Shown piece by piece: positions 10,201 through 19,245 of a stretch of 64,000 bases of DNA. Made by a program: the position numbers and the translations under genes. This DNA is from Chryseobacterium oncorhynchi (GTDB lineage: Bacteria; Bacteroidota; Bacteroidia; Flavobacteriales; Weeksellaceae): NCBI RefSeq assembly GCF_002899895.1, contig NZ_PPEI02000006.1:124001-188000 (forward strand), read 5' to 3'. The notes beneath the pieces are model-generated. The model made no database searches. It saw only the letters and a list, made by a program, of their open reading frames with translations, and was not told the DNA's origin. How positions within the stretch are numbered: the first letter of the stretch is position 1; each line of letters opens with the position of its first letter.

Positions 10201-12417
10201 CTATTGTCCTTGTTGCATTACACCACCATTATCCTCTTTCTTAGGTTGGTTTAAGATACTTGCATCTTCCTTGGCCAATTTATTCTTGGTAGGAATTTTA
10301 TAGTTGATCGAAATACCAAAGTTTCTTGAATCATACTTGGTTCTTATCAATACAGATTCGCTGGCTGGCAGATTAGAGTAAGCCTGCATCACCTGACTGT
10401 TGAAAATATCATTAGCAAATACAGAAACACTCAGACGTTTATCCATAAACTTTTTAGTTAATGTAATGTTTAGGGAGTTATTAAACGGTTTATCAGCTGT
10501 AAAATAGAAGTAACCTCCTTTTGCTGTTATATAACTGTAATTTACATTCATGTTGATTCCCTTTGGAAGAATCAATTGAGTCATAAGGTTGAAGATCCAG
10601 AAACCTTTATTGTTGAGGTTGTCAATTTCGTGCTTTTGATATCCTGCATACAGATACATGAAATTGATTTTATCAGGATTGAAATTAAACTTCATCACCT
10701 CACTCAATGGCTTACTGAAAAGCATGAACGGAATAGGAAGTCCCACATTGAAGTTATGAATCTTCATGTTGGATATATTAACCTGTTGATTGAATAAGTT
10801 ATTTCCACTTTTTCTAACAATCTGCGCAACCTGATTCGTTGCTGAACTTACGCTATATCCAATAAATGCATAATCAAAAGCAGAAACCTTTACTTCATAA
10901 TTGTCAAAAATAGTAGGCTGTAAGTTCGGGTTACCTGTTATTTGAGTATTGGGGCCACCAAATGTTGTATTATTCGGGTTTAGGGCAGAAATACTTGGTA
11001 AACTGATCTTTCTGTTATAGTTAGCTGCAACGTATACCTGATTCATCATGTTATACTGAATGCTGGCGTTCGGAAAGAATTTAAACTTATTAAAAGGAAG
11101 CAAGTCAGCCTGAACCAATTTTTCATCCTTATCAAAGTACCTTGTCACTCCGGAAATATCATAGTTTTCAAAACGTGAACCCAACGTAAAGTCAAATTTC
11201 TTCAGCTTAGCCTGAAACTCCAAATAAGTTGATGCAGTTTGTCTCTGATATTCAAGGTTTGTAAGTCCAAAACTTTCCGTATCATAATCCTGTCTTTCAT
11301 ACAATCCTCCCAGACTTACCTTTCCTCCATCAAGAAGCTTTATAGGTTGAGAATAATCTACCTTAAAGTTGGCTATCCTCATATCCGATTTATTGTTAAT
11401 AACATTCCCTCTGAAATAATCAAAAGCTTGATTGTCAGTTGTAAATCTCCCTCTTTGGTAGAAGTTGTCCTGACCAAACTTACTATTGGATTTTGTATAC
11501 CCAAACTGGAAATCTAATTTTTGAGATTTATCAGAGAAACGTTTTTGGTACGTTACAACAGCTTCCTGTCTTACATTGTTTGTATTGGCTGCATCATAAG
11601 CATCAAAAAGTCCCTCTTTGTATACATTAGGCTTGGCGCTTACAAGAATATTGGCAATACCATTACTTAAAGTATAGTTATCATTATTGTTATGGTAAAT
11701 ATCGTAGTTCAATAATAACCTGTCCTGTCCAAGATCAAACGTAGCACCTGCTTTTGCAAAGTAACCACGGGCTAATCTATCTGAGTTGGCATCCAGTATA
11801 TTTTCTTGTTGAGAGCTCAACATACTTTCGCGGTAGTTTTGACCTACGTTAAGCTGCCATCCGAAAAGCTTATTTCTGGCGTTTAGATTAACAGAGTTGG
11901 TTGTTCTGCTTCTGAACTTATCATAATTAGTGAATGTATAATTCCCAGAATAAGTAGCTGTTAAATATTTATTGGCGTTTTTGTTGGTGATGATATTCAT
12001 GATGGCGCCCCCTGAAGTAGCAGGAAACTCTGCTCCCGGCTGGGTAATTACTTCAATTCTATCTACTGAGTTAGCGGGCATTCCCTCAAGAAAAGCATTC
12101 AGATCGTTGGATGTAATATTCAAAGGTCTTCCGTTTAAGAAAACATCCAGAATCTTTCCCTGATACATCATTCCTGCAAGATCAGTGGCTACAAGCCCCG
12201 GAAGTTTTTTAAGTCCCTCCAGAACATTTCCATTATTTAGCTGAGGCTGCTCAGAAAAATCAAAAATGGTACGATCTGCTTTTTGTTCAACGGCTTTTTT
12301 AGTTTTAGTAATAACAACCCCTTCAATTTGTTTCTCATTGGTTGTATTATTGCTTTTTTCCTGTGAGAAAACGCACACAGAAGTTATAAGCGATAAAGCG
12401 AATATAGTTTTTTTCAT
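10201..12417 (-). CDS. TonB-dependent-receptor-like outer-membrane protein (OMP beta-barrel type)
   Basis: 738 aa. A signal peptide (MKKTIFALSLITSVCVFSQ) is followed by a plug domain with GVVITKTKKAVEQKADRTIF, NVLEGLKKLPGL, VFLNGRPL and IEVITQPGAEFPATSGGAIM, and then a long beta-barrel ending near the C-terminus. It belongs to the flavobacterial family in which the plug joins an OMP_b-brl_3-like barrel, without an N-terminal carboxypeptidase-like domain. The C-terminal tail (KEDNGGVMQQGQ) is not an aromatic barrel end, so a short soluble extension follows the barrel. The substrate is unknown. A paralogue lies directly upstream on the same strand. Confidence 0.88.
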   Translation of the reverse strand: MKKTIFALSLITSVCVFSQEKSNNTTNEKQIEGVVITKTKKAVEQKADRTIFDFSEQPQLNNGNVLEGLKKLPGLVATDLAGMMYQGKILDVFLNGRPLNITSNDLNAFLEGMPANSVDRIEVITQPGAEFPATSGGAIMNIITNKNANKYLTATYSGNYTFTNYDKFRSRTTNSVNLNARNKLFGWQLNVGQNYRESMLSSQQENILDANSDRLARGYFAKAGATFDLGQDRLLLNYDIYHNNNDNYTLSNGIANILVSAKPNVYKEGLFDAYDAANTNNVRQEAVVTYQKRFSDKSQKLDFQFGYTKSNSKFGQDNFYQRGRFTTDNQAFDYFRGNVINNKSDMRIANFKVDYSQPIKLLDGGKVSLGGLYERQDYDTESFGLTNLEYQRQTASTYLEFQAKLKKFDFTLGSRFENYDISGVTRYFDKDEKLVQADLLPFNKFKFFPNASIQYNMMNQVYVAANYNRKISLPSISALNPNNTTFGGPNTQITGNPNLQPTIFDNYEVKVSAFDYAFIGYSVSSATNQVAQIVRKSGNNLFNQQVNISNMKIHNFNVGLPIPFMLFSKPLSEVMKFNFNPDKINFMYLYAGYQKHEIDNLNNKGFWIFNLMTQLILPKGINMNVNYSYITAKGGYFYFTADKPFNNSLNITLTKKFMDKRLSVSVFANDIFNSQVMQAYSNLPASESVLIRTKYDSRNFGISINYKIPTKNKLAKEDASILNQPKKEDNGGVMQQGQ

Positions 12418-12516
12418 AATGTTTTTTACAACTATTCAGTTAGACGCACAAAATGAAAAATTGTTACTGAATAATTTTCAAAAACTGTTTTTTTAGTAAT
12501 TTTTTATTTCTGAAAA

Positions 12517-14637
12517 TTATTGTGCTCTATCTTTCTCCTCAAACTTAATGTTCTTTTTGTTGATACTCTTTTTACCTGCCCCAAAAGTATAAGTGGCACT
12601 TAATCGGAAGCTTCTACCATCCCAATAATTGTCAAAATGCTGACTATTATCTTTAAAATACATATCACCACGGAATCTCTGAGCAAAAATGTTTGTAACA
12701 GTTGCATTGATCTGTAGCTTTTTTTCCATGAGTGAGATTTTTAATCCAGAGGTAAGCTCCGGAAAGTTGTGAAAATAAGAAGTCACATTTCTGTAAGGAA
12801 GACTGTGATCAAAATTCACAAATAAAGAAAGAGTTTTTTCTTTGTTCAGGCTAAAAGTATTGTTAATAGAGTAACTGAATGAACTCCCTTTTTTAGGTTC
12901 TGCTTCAATGCCAAATACACTTGAATTTTGAAGAGATGCATTCATGGAAATGCTGGCTTCCCAGATTTTGAAAAAAGTGTCAGTATATGAAGCATTTACA
13001 CCCCAAAAATCATTATTATAATAATTCAGATAAGTACCGATTTCTGAGAGCCCGTCTATATTGGAAATCTGACCAAATGCATTTTTCATTTTCAGATAAT
13101 AAGCACTTACTGATAGCTTATTGTTAAAGGTATATCCCAGTTCCCAATTATTGATGTAAGCAGGCGTAAGCAAAGGATTTCCTGAAGAATAAGAATATGG
13201 ATTTGAATACCAGCGGAACGGATTAAGATTGCTCATACTAGGACGGTTGATCCTTCTGGAATATGAAAAGCTGAATACATTCTTCTCTTCCTTGTAAGAA
13301 ATGTAAGCAGAGGGAAACCACTGACCATATTTGTATTGATTCCCCATATTAGAAGAGGGAGTAAAACTTTCTACACTTGTATTTTCATAACGGATACCAG
13401 CTTTTGTTTCCCAGTGTTCTCCAAAAGATTTTGAATAGCTTACATAGCCTGCATAGTTTTCTTCTTTGTATTGAAAAACATTAGCTTTTGAAAGATCAGG
13501 TACATATTGTCCGGATATAAGAGTAAGATATTGTAAATCTGAAGTATTTTTAAATTGATTAAATTTTACACCTGTTTCAATAATTCCAAATGAAAACGGA
13601 AGTTCCAGGTCTGCCTGAGCAGAAAAAATCTGTGGTGCAATGATAGAAATAGTTCTAATATCTTCAATAGACTGATTGGAGTACTTCAACGTAGAGAAAT
13701 TAACCTCCGTATCAGAATTATTTTTATAAAAATTTCCGGCAATGCTTAATTTTTTTCCTAGTGAATCTAGCTTTACATCATAGTAAGCACTCAAAGTATG
13801 GGTAGGAAGCTTTTCCCGATGAAAAGTATTGGTAAGAAGGTTTTCTTCATTCAAGTCAGAATCAATGTTTCTCGTTTTGTTGACGATATCCATCCCTGAT
13901 TTTTGATGTGCATAAATATATTCAAATCCGATTTGTGAATTTTTACTGATTTGATAGGAAATATTAAGATTAGGCGTCAGTTCTTTCCACATATCTTTTC
14001 TTACCGAATTGCTGTAATTCTGGCTGCTCCCCAGAATCGAATAATTTTCATTAGAACGTTTGGCAGAATCATAATACGTTAATTTCAGGCTGCTGCTGAA
14101 TTTTTCCGTTTGGTAATTTAGTGAACCATTAGAATTGAACCCGGAATAACTTCTTTGGATGAGGTTAGAATTAATATTTCCGCTAAACCCCAAATTCGGA
14201 TTTTTTTTAAGTATAATATTGATAATACCACTATTTCCCTGCGCTTCATACTTTGATGGAGGCGTTGTAATAACCTCTATTTTTGCTATATTTTCGGATC
14301 TGATGGATTTTAAATAATTAAATAAAGCAGTTCCTGAAAGGTTAAGCATTCTTCCGTTGACCATTACACTTACTGTACTTTTTCCGGTAATAGAAATTAG
14401 ACTTTGGTTTTCATTTACTTTCAGCAGGGGAACATTGGCAAGAGTTTCCGAAGCATCCATTCCCTGTGATGCAATAGAAGCTTCCACATTGAATATCAAA
14501 CGGTCTGCCTTTCTCTCGATCAATTTTTTCTTCGCAAGAATATTGACCTGCCCAAGGCTTTGAATGCTGTCTTTTTGGATCTGTGCAGAGACGGCTGAAG
14601 AAAAAAGGCTGATGATAAAGACGTATTTTAGTGTCAT
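12517..14637 (-). CDS. TonB-dependent-receptor-like outer-membrane protein, paralogue of its neighbour
   Basis: 706 aa from the ATG at 14637 (MTLKYVFIISLFSSAVSAQ), which gives a clean signal peptide; a longer frame starting at 14691 would add 18 non-signal residues and overlap the divergent control region. The plug domain shows NVEASIASQGMDASETLANV, VNENQSLISITGKSTVSVMVNG as a shared region, and IEVITTPPSKYEAQGNSGII, the same pattern as the next gene. The barrel follows to residue ~700. The divergent LytS/LytTR pair next to it suggests this gene may be its target; that is inferred from position only. Ligand unknown. Confidence 0.87.
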   Translation of the reverse strand: MTLKYVFIISLFSSAVSAQIQKDSIQSLGQVNILAKKKLIERKADRLIFNVEASIASQGMDASETLANVPLLKVNENQSLISITGKSTVSVMVNGRMLNLSGTALFNYLKSIRSENIAKIEVITTPPSKYEAQGNSGIINIILKKNPNLGFSGNINSNLIQRSYSGFNSNGSLNYQTEKFSSSLKLTYYDSAKRSNENYSILGSSQNYSNSVRKDMWKELTPNLNISYQISKNSQIGFEYIYAHQKSGMDIVNKTRNIDSDLNEENLLTNTFHREKLPTHTLSAYYDVKLDSLGKKLSIAGNFYKNNSDTEVNFSTLKYSNQSIEDIRTISIIAPQIFSAQADLELPFSFGIIETGVKFNQFKNTSDLQYLTLISGQYVPDLSKANVFQYKEENYAGYVSYSKSFGEHWETKAGIRYENTSVESFTPSSNMGNQYKYGQWFPSAYISYKEEKNVFSFSYSRRINRPSMSNLNPFRWYSNPYSYSSGNPLLTPAYINNWELGYTFNNKLSVSAYYLKMKNAFGQISNIDGLSEIGTYLNYYNNDFWGVNASYTDTFFKIWEASISMNASLQNSSVFGIEAEPKKGSSFSYSINNTFSLNKEKTLSLFVNFDHSLPYRNVTSYFHNFPELTSGLKISLMEKKLQINATVTNIFAQRFRGDMYFKDNSQHFDNYWDGRSFRLSATYTFGAGKKSINKKNIKFEEKDRAQ

Positions 14638-14654
14638 GGTTTGTAATCTTGGGA

Positions 14655-14662
14655 CAAAGATA
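14655..14662 (-). promoter_or_regulatory. -7 element of the minus-strand OMP gene
   Basis: The minus strand reads TATCTTTG here, a perfect TAnnTTTG, 17 bases before the OMP ATG. No clear TTTG is visible at the right distance upstream, which would fit a promoter needing an activator. A plus-strand TACATTTG (14788-14795) lies only 3 bases before the kinase ATG and is more doubtful. Confidence 0.5.
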
Positions 14663-14798
14663 TTTTCAAACTTTCTGAGCTGAAATGGCATTTAGATTTG
14701 AGCGGAAATTAATCCGTTCAAAAAAGATTCATCGGAAAAAAAATAGGTTTTGTCGAAAATGTCTAGGAATTTGGAGGCACAGATTCTTACATTTGAAT

Positions 14799-15806
14799 AT
14801 GAAGCAAAAGCAAATTTTTTTCCTGCACTTTTTCTATTGGTTGCTGGTTCTTAGTAAAAATATATTAACAATGATCATCTATCAAGATGCCCATATTGAT
14901 ATTTTGAATCTTACTATTTTTATCGCCAGTTTTCTGGGTTTCTACGTTAATTATTTGTTTGTTGTTCCTCGGTTTTTTAATCCTAAAAAGCTCTATCTTA
15001 CTATTGTAGGATTTTTTGTTGGGGTATTTTTCTTTGCGCTATTCCGCTATTCTTTAGAAGAAGTATTGCTTCCGCAAATTGTCGGATTTAGAAATTACGC
15101 AGAGGATACGTCTTTTGCATATTATTTTTATGATAATGTGTATTATTCTAGTTTAACGATTTTTGTGAGTACCAGCTTGTGGCTTTTTACTTACTATTCC
15201 AAACTGGAAAGAGAGCGAACGCAACTTATTGAGGAGAGAAAGCATGCTGAGCTTCAAGCTTTGAAAACACAAATTAATCCACATTTTATTTTCAATTCTT
15301 TAAACAACATCTACTCACTTGTCTATCAGAATTCAGAGAAAGCTCTGCCTGCCATAGAAAAGCTTGGAGAACTCCTTCGATATACCACAAAGGATCTTGA
15401 AAAGGAATTTATCCGTCTTGATCAGGAAGTGGGGTATATTGAAAGTTTGATTGAGTTGGAAAAACTAAGAATTGGAAACCCTGAGTTATTAATTGTGGAA
15501 AAGAAGGTTAGTCAATCCGGAGTCCTTATTTCACCTATGATTCTTGTTCCATTTGTTGAAAATGCTTTCAAACATGGAGACTTCAGAGGGAAAGGGTTTG
15601 TAGTTTCTATCTCTGAAGACATGGGGAAATTGAATTTTTATCTTCAGAATTTTAAGAGCATTCGTGAAAAAGATAAATTGTCTGGTATAGGAATAGAAAA
15701 CGTAAGAAAAAGGCTTGAAATTTTATATCCTAAAAAATATGAACTTCATATAAAAGAGACTGAGTCGGAATTTATTGTAGATTTAAGAATAGATTTGTCC
15801 GTATGA
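14799..15806 (+). CDS. Membrane histidine kinase, LytS/YehU type
   Basis: 335 aa from the ATG at 14799 (MKQKQIFFLHFFYWLL). An upstream in-frame ATG at 14685 would give an unlikely basic leader. There are four hydrophobic segments in the first ~130 residues, then a coiled-coil linker rich in Glu/Arg, the His_kinase block TQINPHFIFNSLNNIYSLVY with the phospho-accepting His, and an HATPase N-box in VPFVENAFKHGDF, ending with GIGIENVRKRL. It overlaps the LytTR response regulator by 4 bases, so the two are co-translated. No sensor domain outside the membrane is evident. Confidence 0.93.
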   Translation: MKQKQIFFLHFFYWLLVLSKNILTMIIYQDAHIDILNLTIFIASFLGFYVNYLFVVPRFFNPKKLYLTIVGFFVGVFFFALFRYSLEEVLLPQIVGFRNYAEDTSFAYYFYDNVYYSSLTIFVSTSLWLFTYYSKLERERTQLIEERKHAELQALKTQINPHFIFNSLNNIYSLVYQNSEKALPAIEKLGELLRYTTKDLEKEFIRLDQEVGYIESLIELEKLRIGNPELLIVEKKVSQSGVLISPMILVPFVENAFKHGDFRGKGFVVSISEDMGKLNFYLQNFKSIREKDKLSGIGIENVRKRLEILYPKKYELHIKETESEFIVDLRIDLSV

Positions 15807-16480
15807 GAAAACTAAAATGCATTATTGTGGATGACGAGCCGTTGGCGATATCACTGCTTGAAAATTATGTGCAGAAAATTCCTTTTTTCGAGTTGGTTTT
15901 TTCTACAGAGAATCCTATTCTGGCATTGGAGTTTTTACAGAATAACGAATCTGATCTGATCTTTTTGGATATCCAGATGCCTGAGCTTACTGGAATTAAT
16001 TTTATGAAGATTAATGGAGACAAACAGAAGTATGTTTTGACAACAGCTTATTCTGAATATGCAATGGATGGTTATGAGCATAATGTCATTGATTATCTGT
16101 TGAAACCGATCTCTTTTGAAAGGTTTATGAAAAGTGCATTAAAGATCAAAGAACGTTTTTCTTTTAATGATGAAGCAGATTCCCATTTCTTTGTAAAATC
16201 TTCGGGACAACAGTATAGGATAAGCTTTAACGATATTCTTTATGTTGAAAGCATTAAGGATTACGTGAACATCCGAACATCTGATGAAGAATATATTGTT
16301 TTGGATACCCTTAAATCAATGGAAAATCAGCTTTCTGATAGATTTGTAAGAATTCATAAGTCTTTTATCATAAATATGGATAAAATCAAAAGTATAGGAT
16401 CCAAAAAGCTCATGTTATCAGAGCAGGAAATTCCGATTGGAGATAGCTATAGAACAAATCTTTTGGAAAAATTAAAATAA
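15803..16480 (+). CDS. LytTR-family response regulator
   Basis: 225 aa. The receiver domain (residues 1-~115) has the acidic pocket IIVDDEP, the phospho-acceptor Asp in LIFLDIQMPELTG, and the conserved Lys in YLLKPI. The C-terminal LytTR DNA-binding domain (about 130-225) shows ILYVESIKDYVNI and FVRIHKSFIINMDKI. It pairs with the LytS-type kinase through a 4-base overlap. Regulators of this type often act on a neighbouring operon, here perhaps the divergent outer-membrane proteins. Confidence 0.95.
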   Translation: MRKLKCIIVDDEPLAISLLENYVQKIPFFELVFSTENPILALEFLQNNESDLIFLDIQMPELTGINFMKINGDKQKYVLTTAYSEYAMDGYEHNVIDYLLKPISFERFMKSALKIKERFSFNDEADSHFFVKSSGQQYRISFNDILYVESIKDYVNIRTSDEEYIVLDTLKSMENQLSDRFVRIHKSFIINMDKIKSIGSKKLMLSEQEIPIGDSYRTNLLEKLK

Positions 16481-16575
16481 TGAATTAGGTAATTAAACCC
16501 CTATAGCTTTCGGTATTTTCAATTTAAAGATCTGTATTGTTCGCGAGATAAGAATTTTACTAGCTTTATCTCTTT

Positions 16576-16602
16576 CTCACAGATTTAGGAGATTAAGCAG
16601 AT
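16576..16602 (+). repeat. Degenerate copy of a dispersed CTCGCAGATTT-type repeat
   Basis: These 27 bases (CTCACAGATTTAGGAGATTA plus AGCAGAT) match the arm of the palindrome at 31882-31908 at 22 of 27 positions by eye. They lie in the 188-bp gap after the LytTR gene. The rest of the gap holds a short inverted repeat GAGATAA / TTATCTC and a terminator. Confidence 0.55.
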
Positions 16603-16613
16603 AGATAATAGAA

Positions 16614-16645
16614 AAAAATAAGGCTTCAATTGAAGCCTTATTTTT
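16614..16645. terminator. Bidirectional terminator between LytTR and aconitase
   Basis: A nearly perfect palindrome centred on AATAAGGCTTCAATTGAAGC has A-runs on the left and T-runs on the right, so it forms a stem with a T tract on both strands. It lies between the converging LytTR gene (+) and aconitase gene (-). Confidence 0.88.
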
Positions 16646-16668
16646 ATTAATCGATCTAACAATTAATT

Positions 16669-18936
16669 TTATTTTTCTTGTTGCTTAATCAGATTCAAGG
16701 CAGAACCAGCTTTAAACCACTCAATTTGCTGGTCGTTATAAGTATGGTTTGCAATGATGATATCTTTAGTTCCGTCTTTGTGAACGAATTCTAAAGTTAA
16801 TTGTTTTCCTGGAGCAAACTGATCAAGATCTAAGAAGTTAACCGTATCATCTTCCAGTATTTTGTCATAATCAGCCTCATTTGCAAAAGTGATTCCCAAC
16901 ATACCTTGTTTCTTAAGGTTAGTTTCATGGATTCTTGCAAATGATTTTACCAATACCGCTTTTACACCTAGGTGTCTAGGTTCCATAGCAGCATGCTCTC
17001 TCGAAGAACCTTCACCATAGTTTTGATCTCCTACCACAATGGTTGGAACTCCTGCAGCTTTGTAAGCTCTTTGTACTGCCGGAACTTCACCATATTCACC
17101 CGTTAATTCATTTTTAACGTGGTTAGTTTCCATGTTGTAAGCATTTACGGCTCCAATGAGCATGTTGTTTGAAATATTATCAAGGTGACCTCTGTATTTC
17201 AACCATGGACCAGCCATAGAAATGTGGTCAGTTGTACATTTTCCGAAAGCTTTGATCAATACCTTAGCATTTTCAATGTTCTTACCGTCCCAAGCTGGAA
17301 ACTCTTCTAGCAACTGAAGTCTGTCCGAAGTAGGGCTTACGTTAACAACTACGCTGGATCCGTCTGGAGATGGAGCCTGATATCCGTTATCATCTACTGC
17401 GAAACCTTTTGCAGGAAGTTCAAAACCTTTAGGTTCGTCAAGTTTTATTTGCTCGCCAGCTTCGTTGGTTAAAGTATCAGTAATCGGGTTAAAATCTAGT
17501 CTTCCTGAGATGGCAACAGCAGCTACCATTTCAGGAGAAGCTACAAATGCGTGTGTATTCGGGTTACCATCAGCTCTTTTTGCAAAGTTTCTGTTGAAAG
17601 AGTGGATGATAGAGTTTTTCTCTCCTTTTTCAGCTCCTTCTCTGTCCCATTGTCCGATACAAGGTCCACAAGCGTTAGTAAAGATTCTTGCGTTTTCAAA
17701 TTTTCTGAAAGAATCCAAGAAACCATCTCTTTCCGCTGTGAACTTCACTTGCTCAGAACCAGGGTTAATTCCTAAAATAGCTTTAGGTTTTACTCCTTTT
17801 GCTACCGCATCTTCAACAATAGAAGCCGCTCTTGATAAATCTTCATAAGAAGAGTTGGTACAAGAACCAATAAGTGCCCATTCCACTTCTAGAGGCCATC
17901 CGTTAGCTTCAGCTTTTGCTCTGAATTCAGCAACCGGGGTAGCCAAGTCTGGGGTAAAAGGTCCGTTTAAGTGAGGTGTTAGCTCAGAAAGGTTGATTTC
18001 GATTAATTGATCGAAATATTGTTCTGGATTTGCATATACTTCAGCATCCCCTGTTAAGTGTTCAGCAATTTTATCAGCAGCGTCTACTACATCCTGTCTT
18101 CCTGTAGCAGCCAAATATCTTCTCATTGAATCATCGTATCCAAAAGTAGAAGTCGTAGCTCCGATTTCAGCACCCATATTACAGATGGTACCTTTACCCG
18201 TTGCAGAAAGAGATTCTGCCCCTTCACCGAAGTATTCTACGATACATCCTGTACCTCCTTTTACAGTAAGAATTCCTGCTACTTTTAAGATTACATCTTT
18301 TGCAGAAGTCCATCCGTTCATTTTACCGGTTAATTTTACTCCGATAAGTTTAGGCATTTTAAGCTCCCAAGCCATTCCGGCCATTACATCTACAGCATCT
18401 GCACCACCTACACCAATAGCAACCATTCCTAGTCCGCCAGCATTTACGGTGTGAGAGTCAGTACCAATCATCATACCTCCCGGGAAAGCATAGTTTTCTA
18501 ATACAACCTGGTGAATAATACCAGCTCCGGGTTTCCAGAAGCCAATTCCGTATTTATCACATACAGAACTTAAGAAGTTGAAAACTTCCGAGTTTTTGTT
18601 GATCCCCTCCTGTAAATCTTTATCAGCACCTACTTTCGCTTGGATCAAGTGATCGGCATGAGCAGTTGACGGGACAGCTACTTTAACTTTCCCTGCCTGC
18701 ATGAATTGTAAAAGTGCCATTTGTGCAGTTGCATCCTGCATTGCTACTCTGTCTGGTGCGAAGTCTACATAAGAGTTTCCTCTTTCATGTGCTTGCGTAG
18801 CGTTTCCTTCCCAAAGGTGGGTATAAAGGATTTTTTCTGAAAGGGTAAGAGGTTTGCCCACAATTTGTCTTGCTGCTGCAATTCTTTCAGGGTAACGTTC
18901 GTACACCTTTTTGATCATATCAATATCAAAAGTCAT
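16669..18936 (-). CDS. acn: Aconitate hydratase, mitochondrial-type (short aconitase)
   Basis: 755 aa. It interconverts citrate and isocitrate in the TCA cycle through a [4Fe-4S] cluster. The length and sequence ([32 protein letters not shown]) match the mitochondrial-type aconitase rather than the ~890-aa AcnA/IRP branch. Active-site blocks are [36 protein letters not shown] with a cluster Cys, [14 protein letters not shown] with the other two, and [15 protein letters not shown] with the catalytic Ser. A second, structurally distinct aconitase (AcnB) lies just upstream on the same strand, separated by a terminator. Confidence 0.96.
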   Translation of the reverse strand: MTFDIDMIKKVYERYPERIAAARQIVGKPLTLSEKILYTHLWEGNATQAHERGNSYVDFAPDRVAMQDATAQMALLQFMQAGKVKVAVPSTAHADHLIQAKVGADKDLQEGINKNSEVFNFLSSVCDKYGIGFWKPGAGIIHQVVLENYAFPGGMMIGTDSHTVNAGGLGMVAIGVGGADAVDVMAGMAWELKMPKLIGVKLTGKMNGWTSAKDVILKVAGILTVKGGTGCIVEYFGEGAESLSATGKGTICNMGAEIGATTSTFGYDDSMRRYLAATGRQDVVDAADKIAEHLTGDAEVYANPEQYFDQLIEINLSELTPHLNGPFTPDLATPVAEFRAKAEANGWPLEVEWALIGSCTNSSYEDLSRAASIVEDAVAKGVKPKAILGINPGSEQVKFTAERDGFLDSFRKFENARIFTNACGPCIGQWDREGAEKGEKNSIIHSFNRNFAKRADGNPNTHAFVASPEMVAAVAISGRLDFNPITDTLTNEAGEQIKLDEPKGFELPAKGFAVDDNGYQAPSPDGSSVVVNVSPTSDRLQLLEEFPAWDGKNIENAKVLIKAFGKCTTDHISMAGPWLKYRGHLDNISNNMLIGAVNAYNMETNHVKNELTGEYGEVPAVQRAYKAAGVPTIVVGDQNYGEGSSREHAAMEPRHLGVKAVLVKSFARIHETNLKKQGMLGITFANEADYDKILEDDTVNFLDLDQFAPGKQLTLEFVHKDGTKDIIIANHTYNDQQIEWFKAGSALNLIKQQEK

Positions 18937-19171
18937 ATCTTATTTTAGTTTTGTTCTTTTTTCCGTTAATGCTCCTTTTTCTAATGTTTGAAAAAGAAAA
19001 ATCATTTTTTATACATCAAAAAATGTTCCTATAATCTATCAATAGGGGTAATTTTGACTCCAAAATCAATAGATTTTATAACTTTCAAGTTAAGAAAAAA
19101 TAGACTTTATTTTTGGGGTTTTATCGAAAAAAAAACGTAACTATTATAAAATAGAAACGTTCTAAACAAAA

Positions 19172-19214
19172 AATTGAAAGATTTTAAATCCTTAAGGATC
19201 AAAATCTTTCAATT
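19172..19214 (-). terminator. Terminator of acnB
   Basis: A perfect 14-bp stem AATTGAAAGATTTT / AAAATCTTTCAATT brackets a 15-base loop, 32 bases beyond the acnB stop. The 309-bp gap between acnB and the short aconitase otherwise contains only AT-rich DNA; I could not find a convincing promoter for the downstream aconitase in it. Confidence 0.75.
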
Positions 19215-19245
19215 TTATAATTTTAAAAGCTATTGTTAAGTGCTG

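Noticed and set aside
14685..14798. Longer N-terminus for the LytS-type kinase starting MAFRFERK
   Set aside because: It would be a basic, non-hydrophobic leader overlapping the divergent receptor's control region; the ATG at 14799 fits better.
17465..17848. Open frame of 127 codons on the plus strand
   Set aside because: It lies antisense within the aconitase gene and its product has no recognisable motif; it is a shadow of the real gene.
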